Source of the DNA: Staphylococcus coagulans
GTDB taxonomy: Bacteria; Bacillota; Bacilli; Staphylococcales; Staphylococcaceae
Reading direction: 5' to 3'
DNA: 64,000 bases
Assembly (NCBI RefSeq): GCF_002901995.1
Contig: NZ_PPQN01000022.1
Span: 1 to 64,000 of the forward strand
Made by a program: the position numbers and the translations under genes. Below the pieces are notes generated by a model. It was given only the letters and a program-made list of their open reading frames with translations, was not told the origin of the DNA and ran no database searches. Of the stretch, positions 39,435-47,878 are shown piece after piece. Positions within the stretch are counted from its first letter, which is position 1. Each line of letters opens with the position of its first letter.

Positions 39435-39964
39435 TGAAAAGACCTAAGCTTTTGACATTTTAGATGTATTTTTCAAGTCAAAGCGCCTCTTTTATTCAGT
39501 GTGTAGAGAAATCTGCACATCGTGACAGTACGACTGTCCAACAAAGAAATTGAATTGCTTGAAAACCCTAAAGCCTGCTTGACCACAACGTAGAGATAAT
39601 CAAACTCAAGCGTGAAGGTTGCGAAACTGCAGAAAAAATAAGCAGGATGACATAAGGTTAAAACCTAAGTGTTTTTACAATGGGCAACTAGCAGCCAAGC
39701 CTAGAAATAGGAAGGTTCAACGACTATTCCTCTTGAGGGAAGTACACACAAGCGTGTGGAAGTGGTTTCGCCGTATTGGATAATGCCAACGGAAAAGATA
39801 TAGTCTGTGCTTGTATGAAAATACAAGATGCACATAAAGGTGCTGACGGTGGTGTAGCGTCTACCGTTGAACAATCCAAACCTAAATAATCTCTCATAAA
39901 GTGCATGAGATCGAACCGTATAGAAACCGTTTTTATACTTTATCATTTTTGGTGAATTCATATG
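39433..39964 (+). ncRNA. Group I intron (IA-like), IStron-like, in comEA
   Basis: Ribozyme core read by eye: Q-like ACTAGCAGCCAAGC (39687-39700); P6 CCTA-GAAA-TAGG (39700-39711); R-like GGTTCAACGACTAT; S-like AAGATATAGTC (39795-39805). P7 is GACTAT (39722-39727) with ATAGTC (39800-39805). P7.2 is CACAC-AAGC-GTGTG (39745-39758), with a P7.1-like hairpin before it, as in subgroup IA. P9 is TGTGC and TTGTAT-GAAA-ATACAA closing with GCACA (39806-39834). A guide GTCAAA (39477-39482) can pair with the TTTGA(A)T exon end, giving U39432-G39477. The 3' end is set at G39964 by the final-G rule and reading frame. There is no ORF; exact limits are inferred. Confidence 0.8.
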
Positions 39965-40008
39965 TAAAACCTATCTATATGCTGAAATCTCATTCAGATG
40001 TGTTATAA
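39965..40008 (+). other. comEA: Proposed 3' exon of comEA
   Basis: Joined to the 5' exon at T39432, these bases continue the comEA frame as TTT GAA TTA AAA CCT and so on, giving FELKPIYMLKSHSDVL and a TAA at 40006-40008. Known ComEA ends resemble FEKIKSS or FEKLKPY plus a few residues, so the fit is plausible but short. The stretch 40009-40147 up to comEB shows no gene. Confidence 0.45.
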
Positions 40009-40147
40009 CGGGTGATTATTGAGGTAAAAACCAGAGAATCAAATCTTACTTTTCAGTCTGATTGTAGAATCTAACTAGTGAAATACTATAGAAAAAGTTA
40101 TAATTTAATAAAGAATCATTGGAAATAACTTCGAGGAGTGGCTTAAA

Positions 40148-40612
40148 TTGAAACGTATTCAATGGCATGACTATTTCATGGCACAATCACATTTACTTGC
40201 ATTGAGATCAACTTGTACTCGATTATCAGTCGGTGCAACTATTATTAAAGACAATCGGATTATTGCTGGAGGCTATAATGGCTCAGTTTCAGGAGAAGTC
40301 CACTGTATTGATGAAGGTTGTTTGTTAGAAGATGGTCATTGTATTAGAACGATTCATGCAGAAATGAATGCAATATTGCAATGCGCCAAGCAAGGTGTCT
40401 CAACAGAGGGGGCTACAATTTACGTGACGCATTTTCCATGCTTAAATTGCACAAAATCTATAATTCAAGCCGGAATCAAAACCGTTTATTATGCCGAAGA
40501 TTACCATAATCATCCCTATGCAATCCAGTTATTAAAGCAATCTGGAATTAATTTTGAAAAGATCGACTTTAATGCTCAAACTATTGCTAATTATCTTCTT
40601 AATACAAAATGA
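40148..40612 (+). CDS. comEB: ComEB, dCMP deaminase family
   Basis: Zinc-dependent deaminase-fold protein of 154 aa in the late competence operon; in Bacillus it is related to dCMP deaminase and its role in DNA uptake is not settled. The zinc site is complete: HAEMNAILQ and HFPCLNCTK, with additional cysteines (VHCIDEGCLLEDGHC) as in dCMP deaminases. The start is a TTG placed nine bases after GAGGAG, beginning KRIQWHDYFMAQ. The gene overlaps comEC by four bases. Any effect of the upstream intron on its transcription is open. Confidence 0.92.
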   Translation: MKRIQWHDYFMAQSHLLALRSTCTRLSVGATIIKDNRIIAGGYNGSVSGEVHCIDEGCLLEDGHCIRTIHAEMNAILQCAKQGVSTEGATIYVTHFPCLNCTKSIIQAGIKTVYYAEDYHNHPYAIQLLKQSGINFEKIDFNAQTIANYLLNTK

Positions 40613-42843
40613 CCTATCTGTTATTATGCTATATTATTGGTCAAATCGCTTATCATCATTTAATGGCTGCGCTTTTTCTATTTTTCATTATATTAATTAC
40701 TATGTATAGGAAAAGAAAAAACAAATTATTGATGGTAATCAGTTTTTTAATCGTATCGATAGGGTATGGAATTGAAAAAAAGCAACATGCGCCTTTAGAA
40801 CATATTCAACATTCCTATACTCAACAACCAAATGAGAAAAAGAACGTATTGATTCATTTTTCTTCTCTTCCTTTAATCAAGGAAGGGTTACTTACGGCAA
40901 ATATATCAGACTTTAATAAACAGTTAGTTTTAAAAGCGCCTTTTAAAGCTAAAATCAACGTTCCAAATGCTAATTTCTTTCTGAACCATGCTTGTCCGGT
41001 GAAGGGAATATATCGTGATCCTCAACACCTTTCACAATTGGAAGTTCTTTTTGTTAAAAAAATTGATTTTAATAGATGCATAAGCATGCAACCCAAATTT
41101 AAAGACTATATCATGTATGCACGTAATAGTTTGATTGAACGCATTAGAGCGCATCATTTTATAGGACAAGGTGAAATATTAGCAATTGCTACAGGCTCCA
41201 CAGATGATATGTCTAGTGAAATCAAGGCACGAGCGAGAGACTTGGGTATATCACATTTATATGCGATTAGTGGGACACATGTGAGTATATTAATTGCGCT
41301 TTTTTATATGTTCACTAAGCGGTTACCCGTTCCCATTTATGTGATTGAATCTCTATTACTTCTCTTTCTGCCCTTATTCCTTATATTTGTTAATGCAAGC
41401 CCCAGTGCACAAAGAGCTGTATTAATGACAATGTTAATTTTAATACTTTCAAAATACTTTCATTTCACGTCGATACAAGCATTAGCATGTGTGTATATTT
41501 TCATGTCGTTTTTGAATATTCAATATCACCATCATCTAGGTTTTATATATTCGTTTCTCATTAGTAGTGTTCTTATTTTGATGAAAGATCTTTTAAATAA
41601 GTATCAGTTCGTCTATTCGCTTATTTTAGCATCTGTGATTTCAATTGTTGCTGTTTTGCCAATCAACTATCTCCAATTTAATGAAATACAATGGCAGGGG
41701 GTTATCAGCAATATTATCTTTATTCCACTATATAGTTTTGTCATCATCCCTTTCTCATTCATTGTAGGTCTATGTGCATTAATATATCCCTCTTTGTTAT
41801 TCCTTTTTAAGCCTTTGTCGATGATTATTTTCACGATACAAAATTTCATTTTAAAAGGTTTACAACCGCTTACGCAGTATCATTTTCCCATTGCAGATTT
41901 TGGAGAAGTTGGCTTTTTAATGATTACAATCGTTACTTTTATTCTTCTTTACTTCCTTTCTAATGAAAAATATCTCTTGTTCTTTTTGACTGCTGTTTCT
42001 TTCCTATTTATAGCGACTCACTTACATCCAAATTATCCTAACCAAATGACGATTTTAGATGTTGGACAAGGCGATGCCATATTCTTCCAAAATAAAAATG
42101 GTAAAACACTCCTAATTGATACTGGCGGTTTAGCTGAACATAGGAGCATGAAAAAACAAAACTACAACATCACGGAAAAATCAACTTATCCGTTATTTAA
42201 AAAGAGGGGTATTCATCATGTTGATTATTTAATTATCACCCATGGTCATAATGATCATTTAGGCGAACTTGCGCATATTTCAAAGTATATCAAAATCAAA
42301 AATATTATTATTAATCCTTCTCATTTTAACCAAGAAAAGTTGCAATGGATTCAAAATATTGCGAAAAGCCAACATACAAAATTACTGTCCTATAAAGACA
42401 TTTCTTTTATCGATTTAGGCGCATTTAAATTTACTCTATTGGATACAAATATTGAAAACAGTGCTGACCCAAATGAACATTCAATCATTACTTTAGCATC
42501 GATTGATCAAACCCATATCTTACTAATGGGGGATGCTACAGAAAAAAATGAACTGAAGCTACTCGCTAATTATCGCTTACCGAAAATTCAAATCTTAAAG
42601 GTAGGACATCATGGAAGTCAAACGAGTTCATCAACAACCTTTATCAATGAAATACGACCTCAAATCGCACTGATATCAGCAGGTAGAAATAATGTCTATC
42701 ATTTGCCACATCCAACTACTATTCAAAAGCTAAGGGCCATTCATGCAAAAGTATATAACACCGCTGATAATCATCATATAAATATCGAATTTAATGATAA
42801 AGGTAAGACATCGTATCAAATTCATACTGAGAAAGCTTCATAA
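40609..42843 (+). CDS. comEC: DNA internalisation channel ComEC/Rec2
   Basis: Polytopic membrane protein of 744 aa that passes single-stranded DNA across the membrane. Two N-terminal hydrophobic segments (about 1-55) are followed by an OB-like external region (about 80-165) and the competence domain with many membrane helices (about 185-470; HLYAISGTHVSILIALF and NASPSAQRA). The C-terminal metallo-beta-lactamase-like domain has LDVGQGDAIFF, ITHGHNDHLGEL, LLMGDATEKNE and VGHHGSQTS. The nuclease-like metal site appears complete. The ATG overlaps comEB (ATGA). Confidence 0.95.
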   Translation: MTYLLLCYIIGQIAYHHLMAALFLFFIILITMYRKRKNKLLMVISFLIVSIGYGIEKKQHAPLEHIQHSYTQQPNEKKNVLIHFSSLPLIKEGLLTANISDFNKQLVLKAPFKAKINVPNANFFLNHACPVKGIYRDPQHLSQLEVLFVKKIDFNRCISMQPKFKDYIMYARNSLIERIRAHHFIGQGEILAIATGSTDDMSSEIKARARDLGISHLYAISGTHVSILIALFYMFTKRLPVPIYVIESLLLLFLPLFLIFVNASPSAQRAVLMTMLILILSKYFHFTSIQALACVYIFMSFLNIQYHHHLGFIYSFLISSVLILMKDLLNKYQFVYSLILASVISIVAVLPINYLQFNEIQWQGVISNIIFIPLYSFVIIPFSFIVGLCALIYPSLLFLFKPLSMIIFTIQNFILKGLQPLTQYHFPIADFGEVGFLMITIVTFILLYFLSNEKYLLFFLTAVSFLFIATHLHPNYPNQMTILDVGQGDAIFFQNKNGKTLLIDTGGLAEHRSMKKQNYNITEKSTYPLFKKRGIHHVDYLIITHGHNDHLGELAHISKYIKIKNIIINPSHFNQEKLQWIQNIAKSQHTKLLSYKDISFIDLGAFKFTLLDTNIENSADPNEHSIITLASIDQTHILLMGDATEKNELKLLANYRLPKIQILKVGHHGSQTSSSTTFINEIRPQIALISAGRNNVYHLPHPTTIQKLRAIHAKVYNTADNHHINIEFNDKGKTSYQIHTEKAS

Positions 42844-42866
42844 ATAGGAATCACCTTTACTTTTCA

Positions 42867-42875
42867 TGATATAAT
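42867..42875 (+). promoter_or_regulatory. Extended -10 promoter of holA
   Basis: TGATATAAT is an extended -10 element (TG, one base, TATAAT) 40 bases ahead of the holA start. No clear -35 is seen, as is usual for this class. It would let holA be expressed apart from the competence operon. Confidence 0.5.
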
Positions 42876-42914
42876 GTATAAATACGATTGAGAAATAAGA
42901 GAGGAAGTATATGT

Positions 42915-43889
42915 ATGTCAAACATTCACGTCATTCATGGGGAAGTCCCTGAGTTAATAGACCGCGAAACATATCAACTCATCGATCATTATCTTGATAA
43001 TGAACCTAAGGATGATTTTAATTATGTAAAGTATAATTTATATGAGGTCAATATTCATACAATTATCGAAGAAGCTTTGACACTTCCGCTATTTTCAAAT
43101 AAAAAAGTGATTGTTGTTCAAAATAGTTTCGTTTTTACAGGAGAAAAACCACCTAAAGATTACATTGCTCATACAGATGCGTTACAAGCATTTATAGAAA
43201 AATACGATGGGGAGGCTTTACTGATATTTCAAGTCCAATCAGCGAAATTAGATGAGAGAAAGAAGCTTGTAAAAACTTTAAAAAAGCATGCATCAATTAA
43301 AAAAATTGAACAAATGTCAGAACAAGAAATGTTGAATTGGATTAAAACGTATCTAAATACATCTTATAAGGAAATTAAACAAGATGCATTAGAGCACTTA
43401 TTATCATTAACAGGCGTACAATATCGTGTTATAAAACAAGAGCTTGATAAGTTGCTATTATTTGTAGGAGAGCGCCCCGTCATAAATAAAGACGATATAC
43501 AAATGATTGTTAATAGAAGTCTTGAGCAAAATGTTTTTCTATTAACCGAATATATTCAAAAAGGTCAAAAGGATAAGGCAATTCAACTCATTAAAGATTT
43601 AATTCAGCTTAAAGAAGAACCTATTAAATTATTAGCACTTATCACTAGTAATTATCGATTGTATTATCAAACCAAAATTTTGAGTCAAAAAGGATATTCT
43701 GGGCAACAAATTGCTAAAACTGTTGGTGCACACCCTTATCGAGTTAAATTAGCACTCAACCAAGTTAAAAGATATCAATTAGAATCATTATTATCGATTA
43801 TTGATCGATGCGCTGAAACAGATTATAAACTTAAGTCTTCCTATATGGATAAAGTTTTAATTTTAGAATTATTTATACTCAGCTTGTAG
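42915..43889 (+). CDS. holA: DNA polymerase III subunit delta
   Basis: Clamp-loader delta subunit of 324 aa, which opens the sliding clamp during replication. It starts MSNIHVIHGEVPELIDRE. The degenerate AAA+ region contains NKKVIVVQNSFVF and ALLIFQVQSAKLDERKKLVKTLKK. A C-terminal collar region follows (GQQIAKTVGAHPYRVKLALNQ). The longer frame from 42888 is set aside because GAGGAAG (42901-42907) fits the ATG at 42915. It is adjacent to comEC, as in other Bacillales. Confidence 0.93.
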   Translation: MSNIHVIHGEVPELIDRETYQLIDHYLDNEPKDDFNYVKYNLYEVNIHTIIEEALTLPLFSNKKVIVVQNSFVFTGEKPPKDYIAHTDALQAFIEKYDGEALLIFQVQSAKLDERKKLVKTLKKHASIKKIEQMSEQEMLNWIKTYLNTSYKEIKQDALEHLLSLTGVQYRVIKQELDKLLLFVGERPVINKDDIQMIVNRSLEQNVFLLTEYIQKGQKDKAIQLIKDLIQLKEEPIKLLALITSNYRLYYQTKILSQKGYSGQQIAKTVGAHPYRVKLALNQVKRYQLESLLSIIDRCAETDYKLKSSYMDKVLILELFILSL

Positions 43890-43989
43890 CGTATGGCGAT
43901 CAGTTCCGCGACACTCTCAAATAGTTATGTGCTACGGTGCGTTTTCTTCATTCAACTTTTTATGGCGAACCACGTTACATTTTAAGTGT

Positions 43990-44031
43990 TTATTTAATCA
44001 ACCGTTAATATTTTTCTAATGGTTGATTAAA
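43990..44031. repeat. Inverted repeat downstream of holA
   Basis: TTTAATCAACCGTTA and TAATGGTTGATTAAA pair over about 15 bases with one mismatch, loop TATTTTTC-like. It lacks a clear T-run on either strand, so it may be a processing or weak termination site for holA. Nothing else is seen in 43890-44049. Confidence 0.6.
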
Positions 44032-44047
44032 TGACTAAGATTTTGTT

Positions 44048-44086
44048 GCAAAAAAATAAGGTTGAGACATTGGTAAGTCTCAACCT
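44048..44086 (-). terminator. Terminator of rpsT
   Basis: AGGTTGAGAC and GTCTCAACCT form a perfect 10-bp stem. On the - strand it is followed by TTATTTTTTTGC, a good T-run. It lies about 130 bases downstream of rpsT, the only - strand gene here. Confidence 0.8.
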
Positions 44087-44218
44087 ATGAAAGTTATTAA
44101 ATTAATGAAATCAGCAATAAATAACCACATTAATGCTTAATAAAAGCTTTTAATGATTAATGCTAGAGGGAACGAATGTCCCACACTCATAATCTATAAC
44201 TATCAAACAAATATTGAA

Positions 44219-44467
44219 TTATTTTGCTGACATCAATTTAGATTTCATTCTATCAGCTTTGTTAGAATGAATTAAATTCTTTTGAGCAGCTTTATCAATA
44301 CGTTTAATTGCATTGCTTACTAATTCTTGTTTATTATCGGCATTTGTCTCAATAGCTTTTTTAGCATTTTTGACTGCAGAACGCATATCATTCTTTTGAG
44401 AAATGTTTTTGCTTTCAGCTGTATGAGTTGTTCTCACACGTTTAATTGCAGATTTAATATTGGGCAT
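44219..44467 (-). CDS. rpsT: Small ribosomal subunit protein bS20
   Basis: Ribosomal protein S20 of 82 aa, a basic helical bundle that binds 16S rRNA. The N-terminus MPNIKSAIKRVRT and the SAVKNAKKAI and DKAAQKNLIHSNKADRMKSKLM segments match the family. The ATG at 44467 is chosen over one three codons upstream because GGAGGTG lies six bases ahead. It is transcribed against the flanking holA and lepA, a conserved arrangement in staphylococci. Confidence 0.95.
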   Translation of the reverse strand: MPNIKSAIKRVRTTHTAESKNISQKNDMRSAVKNAKKAIETNADNKQELVSNAIKRIDKAAQKNLIHSNKADRMKSKLMSAK

Positions 44468-44524
44468 GAAAGACACCTCCTATAATCATCTTGGTATCAA
44501 AATAATTTGATTACAACAAGATTC

Positions 44525-44553
44525 ATTCTATCAAAACTCAAATCAATGTGCAA
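44525..44553 (-). promoter_or_regulatory. Promoter of rpsT
   Basis: On the - strand, TTGCAC (44553-44548) and TAGAAT (44530-44525) are separated by 17 bases, about 60 bases upstream of the rpsT start codon. Confidence 0.6.
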
Positions 44554-44766
44554 CGATTAATTCAAGTGTAGCTGTATTTTTTGATAATTCAATAAAAACT
44601 CACGAAATATAAGGCCTATTCAGGATTGTTTAAGAAAATAGGTTATAATAGAAATATTAACATTAAACACCTCTAGACTCAGTTGCATTTATAACTTAAA
44701 AACGTTATTATAGCAAAGATGTAATCGTTAATTGACGGGTAATTTTATGAAAGTGAGTATGATGAT

Positions 44767-46590
44767 ATGGATAATCAAGAACGTTTAAATAGACGTAAAT
44801 ATATCAGGAATTTTTCGATCATAGCACATATAGATCACGGAAAATCCACTTTAGCAGATCGTATACTGGAAAATACGAAAACAGTAGAATCTCGCGAAAT
44901 GCAAGCACAGCTATTAGATTCAATGGATTTAGAACGCGAACGTGGGATCACAATTAAATTAAATGCAGTTCGCTTAAAATATGAAGCCAATGATGGTGAA
45001 ACTTATACTTTCCATCTTATTGATACACCAGGTCACGTCGACTTTACTTATGAAGTCTCTCGCTCTCTTGCTGCGTGTGAAGGTGCGATTTTAGTTGTTG
45101 ACGCTGCTCAAGGAATAGAGGCACAAACATTAGCGAATGTATATTTAGCATTAGATAATGACTTAGAGCTTATTCCTGTTATTAATAAAATAGATTTACC
45201 TGCCGCAGAACCTGAGCGCGTCAAACAAGAAGTAGAAGACGTCATCGGTTTAGATAAAGACGATGCAGTATTAGCAAGTGCAAAATCAAACATAGGTATA
45301 GATGAAATCTTAGAAAAAATTGTTGAAATGGTACCACCACCAGATGGTGACCCTAGTGCACCTTTAAAAGCTTTAATCTTCGACTCAGAGTATGATCCAT
45401 ATAGAGGGGTTATTTCATCTATTAGAGTCGTTGAAGGTGTCGTTAAAGCAGGCGACCGCATTCAGATGATGGCGACAGGAAAAACATTCGAAGTGACTGA
45501 AGTCGGAATTAATACACCAAAAGAATTGCCTGTAGACGAATTAACAGTAGGCGATGTAGGTTATATTATTGCAAGCATTAAAAATGTAGACGATTCTCGA
45601 GTTGGGGATACTATCACACATGCGGAAAACCCTGCTGAGACACCATTAAAAGGGTATAAGAAAATGAATCCGATGGTTTATTGTGGCTTATTCCCAATTG
45701 ATAATAAAGATTATAATGATTTACGTGAAGCATTAGAAAAATTACAACTTAATGATGCTTCTCTTGAATTTGAGCCCGAATCATCAAAGGCACTCGGTTT
45801 CGGTTATCGAACTGGATTTTTAGGTATGTTACACATGGAAATTATTCAAGAACGAATTGAACGAGAATTTGGAATTGAATTGATTGCGACAGCGCCTTCA
45901 GTTATTTACACTGTGGTGTTGAGAAATGGTGATCAGCTACAAGTCGACAACCCAGCTCAAATGCCAGAGAGAGATCAAATTGATAAAATATATGAACCTT
46001 ATGTAAGAGCAACAATGATGGTACCAAACGATTACGTAGGTGCAGTTATGGAATTATGTCAACGTAAACGTGGTCAATTTATCAACATGGATTATTTAGA
46101 TGATATACGTGTAAATATTGTATACGAACTTCCACTATCTGAAGTCGTATTTGATTTCTTCGATCAACTCAAATCAAATACTAAGGGATACGCGTCATTT
46201 GATTATGAGTTTATCGAAAATAAAGAAAGTAACCTTGTTAAAATGGATATCCTTTTAAACGGAGATAAAGTTGATGCTTTAAGTTTTATCGTTCACCGTG
46301 ATTTTGCATATGCACGAGGTAAAGTTTTAGTTGAAAAATTAAAAACGCTTATCCCACGTCAACAATTTGAAGTGCCTGTTCAAGCTGCAATTGGCCATAA
46401 AATTGTAGCGCGTACAAATATTAAGTCAATGGGTAAAAACGTGCTATCTAAATGTTATGGTGGCGACATTAGTCGTAAACGTAAATTATTAGAAAAACAA
46501 AAAGCAGGAAAAGCGAAAATGAAAGCAGTAGGTAATGTTGAAATACCTCAAGACGCTTTCTTAGCCGTATTAAAAATGGATGAAGAATAA
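44767..46590 (+). CDS. lepA: Elongation factor 4 (LepA)
   Basis: Ribosome-dependent translational GTPase of 607 aa that influences initiation and 30S maturation and has been proposed to back-translocate. G1 is AHIDHGKST, followed by the switch I region [25 protein letters not shown] and SAKSNIG. Domains II, III and V follow. The LepA-specific C-terminal domain is present ([43 protein letters not shown]). Length and order are normal. Confidence 0.97.
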   Translation: MDNQERLNRRKYIRNFSIIAHIDHGKSTLADRILENTKTVESREMQAQLLDSMDLERERGITIKLNAVRLKYEANDGETYTFHLIDTPGHVDFTYEVSRSLAACEGAILVVDAAQGIEAQTLANVYLALDNDLELIPVINKIDLPAAEPERVKQEVEDVIGLDKDDAVLASAKSNIGIDEILEKIVEMVPPPDGDPSAPLKALIFDSEYDPYRGVISSIRVVEGVVKAGDRIQMMATGKTFEVTEVGINTPKELPVDELTVGDVGYIIASIKNVDDSRVGDTITHAENPAETPLKGYKKMNPMVYCGLFPIDNKDYNDLREALEKLQLNDASLEFEPESSKALGFGYRTGFLGMLHMEIIQERIEREFGIELIATAPSVIYTVVLRNGDQLQVDNPAQMPERDQIDKIYEPYVRATMMVPNDYVGAVMELCQRKRGQFINMDYLDDIRVNIVYELPLSEVVFDFFDQLKSNTKGYASFDYEFIENKESNLVKMDILLNGDKVDALSFIVHRDFAYARGKVLVEKLKTLIPRQQFEVPVQAAIGHKIVARTNIKSMGKNVLSKCYGGDISRKRKLLEKQKAGKAKMKAVGNVEIPQDAFLAVLKMDEE

Positions 46591-46600
46591 AATTTTGTTA

Positions 46601-46640
46601 TATGCTCCCCATACATTAAGGTGTTTAGGGGGCATATTTT
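46601..46640 (+). terminator. Hairpin between lepA and hemW
   Basis: TATGCTCCCC (46601-46610) pairs with GGGGGCATA (46628-46636), followed by TTTT. It lies 14 bases before the hemW start, so it is probably a partial terminator lowering hemW expression relative to lepA. Confidence 0.6.
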
Positions 46641-46653
46641 ATGGGGTGGCATG

Positions 46654-47775
46654 ATGATAGTGAAAAGTGCATATATTCATATTCCTTTTTGCGTTAAAAT
46701 CTGTACTTATTGTGATTTCAATAAATATTTCATTCAAAATCAACCAGTTGATGCTTATTTACAATGCTTAAGAGAGGAAATAAAGCAATCAAATGCCTCT
46801 ACATTAGAGACTTTGTTCGTAGGCGGAGGGACCCCTACAGCTTTGTCAGTAGAGCAACTCACATACCTATTAGAAACGATTCAACAACAATTTAAAATTT
46901 TAGGAGAATACACTTTTGAGGCTAACCCAGATGAATTAACGGCTGAAAAAGTAGCTTTACTCAAATCATATGGGGTAAATCGTTTGTCACTTGGTGTCCA
47001 AACGTTTGATGATGATTTACTCAAAACTTTAGGGCGTAGTCATCAAAAATCCGATATTTATCAAGCGGTTGAAAATGCAAGATATTATGACATTCCATCT
47101 ATTAGTTTAGATTTGATGTATCATTTGCCGGGTCAAACTTTAAAACAATTTCAAACTAGTCTTGATGAAGCTTTATCTTTGAATATTGATCATTTATCAA
47201 GTTATGGACTTATTTTAGAACCTCAGACCCAATTTTATAACCAATATCGAAAAGGAAAGTTAAAGCTTCCTAATGAAGATATTGGTGCTGAAATGTATAA
47301 TTTCTTGATGAATCGAATCAAAAAAAGTGAATTACACCAATATGAAATCTCTAATTTCGCAAAAGACAATCATGAATCTGCACATAATAAAGTTTATTGG
47401 AAAAATGAAAGTTATTATGGGTTTGGTGCTGGCGCAAGTGGCTATATTGACGGGATTAGATATACAAATGTAAATCCCGTTAATCATTATATTAAAAAAG
47501 TCAACCAAGGTTTGAAACCAAGGTTATCTGAAACAGAACCTACTGAACAAGAACAGATTGAAGAAGAAATGTTTTTAGGACTTAGAATGAACCAAGGTGT
47601 CAATAAAGATACATTCCAAATGAAGTATCAACGACGTTTAGAAGACGTATATTCTAAAGAAATTTTAAAATTGGAAAAACAAGGACTCATTGAAAATTCA
47701 CCTACGGAAATAAAGCTTACAGATAAAGGTCGAATAGTAGGAAATGAAGTCTTTGAAGCATTTATACAGGTGTAA
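46654..47775 (+). CDS. hemW: Radical SAM haem chaperone HemW
   Basis: HemN-like radical SAM protein of 373 aa. HemW binds haem and passes it to target proteins and lacks true coproporphyrinogen oxidase activity. The iron-sulfur motif is CVKICTYC (Cys13, 17, 20). Also seen are VGGGTPTAL, NPDELT, SLGVQTF and a C-terminal HemN domain (ENKVYWKN-type YEISNFAK and SGYIDG). Start is uncertain: ATGs at 46651 and 46654 and a GTG at 46660 follow GGGGTGG. It lacks the extra cysteine that follows the motif in true HemN enzymes (next residues are DFNKYF). Confidence 0.92.
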   Translation: MIVKSAYIHIPFCVKICTYCDFNKYFIQNQPVDAYLQCLREEIKQSNASTLETLFVGGGTPTALSVEQLTYLLETIQQQFKILGEYTFEANPDELTAEKVALLKSYGVNRLSLGVQTFDDDLLKTLGRSHQKSDIYQAVENARYYDIPSISLDLMYHLPGQTLKQFQTSLDEALSLNIDHLSSYGLILEPQTQFYNQYRKGKLKLPNEDIGAEMYNFLMNRIKKSELHQYEISNFAKDNHESAHNKVYWKNESYYGFGAGASGYIDGIRYTNVNPVNHYIKKVNQGLKPRLSETEPTEQEQIEEEMFLGLRMNQGVNKDTFQMKYQRRLEDVYSKEILKLEKQGLIENSPTEIKLTDKGRIVGNEVFEAFIQV

Positions 47776-47805
47776 AATCTTTTTTTGATATTTGATGCTT
47801 TAACA

Positions 47806-47834
47806 TTGACTTACTTTGACCAATTTGATAGATT
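47806..47834 (+). promoter_or_regulatory. Promoter of the hrcA-dnaK operon
   Basis: TTGACT (47806-47811) and TAGATT (47829-47834) are 17 bases apart, immediately ahead of the CIRCE element. A TATAGT at 47834-47839 is an alternative -10. Confidence 0.5.
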
Positions 47835-47838
47835 ATAG

Positions 47839-47865
47839 TTAGCACTTGAAACAAAAGAGTGCTAA
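47839..47865 (+). promoter_or_regulatory. CIRCE operator (HrcA binding site)
   Basis: TTAGCACTT, nine bases, GAGTGCTAA. The canonical element is TTAGCACTC-N9-GAGTGCTAA, so one base of the left arm differs. It overlaps the expected transcription start and lies 13 bases before the hrcA start codon. This implies autoregulation of hrcA and heat control of grpE-dnaK-dnaJ. Confidence 0.95.
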
Positions 47866-47878
47866 TGAGGTGAAAAAC

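Noticed and set aside
39701-39961. Reverse-strand open frames of 60-86 codons across the comEA intron region
   Set aside because: No ribosome site and no family resemblance. The + strand shows conserved ribozyme pairing, which explains the sequence.
39433-39964. Group II intron or IS remnant as the explanation of the comEA insert
   Set aside because: No GUGYG-type 5' end and no domain V hairpin were found, and no transposase fragment in any frame. The P6, P7 and P9 elements fit group I.
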